Assembly: GCA_016871355.1 (NCBI GenBank) | Contig: VFZC01000025.1 | Span: 1 to 34,379, forward strand | DNA from: Actinomycetota bacterium | GTDB taxonomy: Bacteria; Actinomycetota; Acidimicrobiia; Acidimicrobiales; Ilumatobacteraceae | Length of the DNA stretch: 34,379 nucleotides | Direction of reading: 5' to 3' | Part shown: positions 33,345-34,379 of the stretch, piece by piece | Numbering within the stretch: position 1 is the stretch's first letter | How the letters are laid out: every line of letters begins with the position of its first letter | The notes under the pieces: model-generated | Database searches by the model: none | The model's input: the letters and a program-made list of their open reading frames with translations, nothing else | Told to the model about the DNA's origin: nothing | Translations under genes and position numbers: made by a program

Positions 33345-33626
33345 TCACGCACACGCGCAGGGAGACGCGCGACAGCGCGGACACCCGGCGGCGTAAGGTT
33401 CGATCGCTTCAGCGAGATCGATGCCGATCTGATTGGCCAGGCTCGCGACCCAGGCCAAGACGTCGCCGAATTCGTGCATCTGCGACGAACGATCACCCTT
33501 CCTGACCGCTTGGGCCAGTTCACCCATCTCTTCAGCCAGCCAGGCCACCGTGGACGGAACACCGCGAGCTCGATCGCGGTCCCCGTAGGTGAGCTCGATG
33601 ATTCTCTGGAGTTCGGCGAGATCCAC
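33345..33626 (-). CDS. MazG-like nucleotide pyrophosphohydrolase with Cys-rich tail
   Basis: This 93-residue all-alpha protein matches MazG-type NTP pyrophosphohydrolases: WLAEEMGELAQAV supplies the E-E-x-x-E metal site and EFGDVLAWVASLANQ the E-x-x-D site. Such small proteins hydrolyse non-canonical or excess (d)NTPs. The C-terminus is distinctive: CPRCRASPCACA carries four Cys in eleven residues, a possible metal site not needed for MazG catalysis. GTG at 33626 is six bases after TACGGT. Confidence 0.82.
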   Translation of the reverse strand: MDLAELQRIIELTYGDRDRARGVPSTVAWLAEEMGELAQAVRKGDRSSQMHEFGDVLAWVASLANQIGIDLAEAIEPYAAGCPRCRASPCACA

Positions 33627-33632
33627 GAACCC

Positions 33633-33638
33633 ACCGTA
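33633..33638 (-). promoter_or_regulatory. -10 element, leaderless promoter of the MazG-like gene
   Basis: TACGGT, then GGGTTC, then GTG at 33626. It repeats the hexamer and spacing seen at dcd and the SGNH lipoprotein. Confidence 0.58.
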
Positions 33639-33646
33639 GAGGGTGG

Positions 33647-34366
33647 CTAACCAGCCAGCGCCGCATCCACCAGCGCGTCGATCTCGTCGATGCTCTTCTC
33701 ACCCGAGGCACGCAGCTTCACGGTGCCATCGGCGCCGATGATCGTGAAGAAGGGATAGCCACTCACGCCGTACGCCATCGCCGCGTCCTGCGTGACCGAA
33801 TCGGCCAGCACCGTCCAGGGCCACTGCTTCTCCACGACCCACTCGGACGGCGGATAGTTGGGTCGATCGGCCGCCACGCCCGTGCTCACACCGATCACAT
33901 CGAGGCCCTCGGGCACCATGCCCATGTTCTTCCATTCGATGAGACGCGGCACTTCGGCATTGCAGTGCGGACACCAGTGCGCGAGGAACACCACCATGTA
34001 CGACCGGCCGTCACCGGGTTCGATCGTCACCGGGCGGCCGTCGAACGAGTAACCGCGCAACACGGGGGCGGGTGCACCAACGGAAGGATCACGCGACGGA
34101 TCGCTCGACGGATCACCGAGTGGATCGAGGATCTGACCCTCGATCGTGACGGGCTGATTCTCGGCCGCCTCCACTTCGGGGGCCGCACCCGCGACGGTCG
34201 CAGCAGCTGAACCATCGGTTGCATCTCCGTTCGACGAAGAATCGGACGAGCCGCCACTCGTGGCGATGGCCACGATCAACGCGACCACAACCGCGATGAC
34301 GACGACCCCGATCACGACTTTGGTCGACTGCGACATCGACGACTTGTTCTTCGCTTCTGCGGCCAC
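33647..34366 (-). CDS. Membrane-anchored TlpA-like thioredoxin
   Basis: This 239-residue protein has a short cytoplasmic N-terminus, one helix at about 17-36 (VVIGVVVIAVVVALIVAIAT), a Ser/Gly/Asp/Ala-rich linker with a DPSSDPSRDPS repeat, and an extracytoplasmic thioredoxin domain from about 97. The redox motif is CPHC in VFLAHWCPHCNAEVP and the cis-Pro is in VSGYPFF. CPHC favours an oxidising or broad dithiol role rather than CPPC-type reduction, though ResA/TlpA-like cytochrome maturation is possible. The GTG at 34366 has GGAGGA four bases upstream (34376-34371), a true Shine-Dalgarno, suggesting it follows another gene beyond the window. Confidence 0.85.
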   Translation of the reverse strand: MAAEAKNKSSMSQSTKVVIGVVVIAVVVALIVAIATSGGSSDSSSNGDATDGSAAATVAGAAPEVEAAENQPVTIEGQILDPLGDPSSDPSRDPSVGAPAPVLRGYSFDGRPVTIEPGDGRSYMVVFLAHWCPHCNAEVPRLIEWKNMGMVPEGLDVIGVSTGVAADRPNYPPSEWVVEKQWPWTVLADSVTQDAAMAYGVSGYPFFTIIGADGTVKLRASGEKSIDEIDALVDAALAG

Positions 34367-34379
34367 GAGATCCTCCGAC

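Overview
The window is high-GC, almost fully coding DNA from an actinobacterium. Gene content (mycobacterial-type dUMP-forming dCTP deaminase, Rv0338c-like iron-sulfur reductase, Rv1264-like adenylate cyclase, RipA-like NlpC/P60 hydrolase, neocarzinostatin-fold secreted protein), heavy GTG start use and leaderless-type promoters suggest Acidimicrobiia (Ilumatobacter-like). That placement is inference. No insertion sequence, phage, CRISPR array or resistance island was seen.

Layout. 1-93: C-terminus of a membrane protein. 107-850: hemolysin III gene divergent from a 7-codon leaderless ORF that overlaps the start of an acyltransferase-3/SGNH protein. 2886-7041: hairpin, then a heme-uptake operon (neocarzinostatin-like secreted protein, HmuT, HmuU, HmuV, lipoprotein). 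7057-9318: SGNH lipoprotein divergent from an NlpC/P60 hydrolase. 9332-10808: a possible small ORF, a class III adenylate cyclase and a probable frameshifted membrane ORF. 10827-14655: kynureninase plus Nudix hydrolase (minus), SET-domain protein, tRNA-Gly(CCC), dCTP deaminase and EngB. 14657-17458: membrane FeS reductase and a lone cyclic-nucleotide-binding domain. 17540-21436: aspartokinase, methyltransferase, aspartate-semialdehyde dehydrogenase and phosphoglycerate mutase on the minus strand, back to back with a cyclophilin. 22368-24076: oxidoreductase and a degenerate S51-like protein. 24170-27761: 3-hydroxyacyl-CoA dehydrogenase, Aat transferase and ethylmalonyl-CoA mutase. 27779-34366 (minus): possible 2OG-Fe(II) oxygenase, LysM lipoprotein, polyprenyl synthase, XseB, XseA, M14 carboxypeptidase, MazG-like protein and a membrane-anchored thioredoxin.

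Working together. The heme operon is one import unit. Ask and Asd are the first and third... more precisely the kinase and the semialdehyde-forming dehydrogenase of the aspartate pathway. The cyclase and the cyclic-nucleotide-binding protein could be two parts of a cAMP circuit. The 3-hydroxyacyl-CoA dehydrogenase and ethylmalonyl-CoA mutase both fit C4/C5 acyl-CoA assimilation.

The most striking sequence-level pattern is a promoter grammar: TANNNT followed 6 or 7 bases later by ATG or GTG, seen at about fifteen starts, with four more at 9 bases. It means leaderless transcripts are probably the norm here, and it was used to correct several start codons. No stretch above 300 bases lacks a gene; the longest gap (10605-10826) holds the frameshifted ORF.
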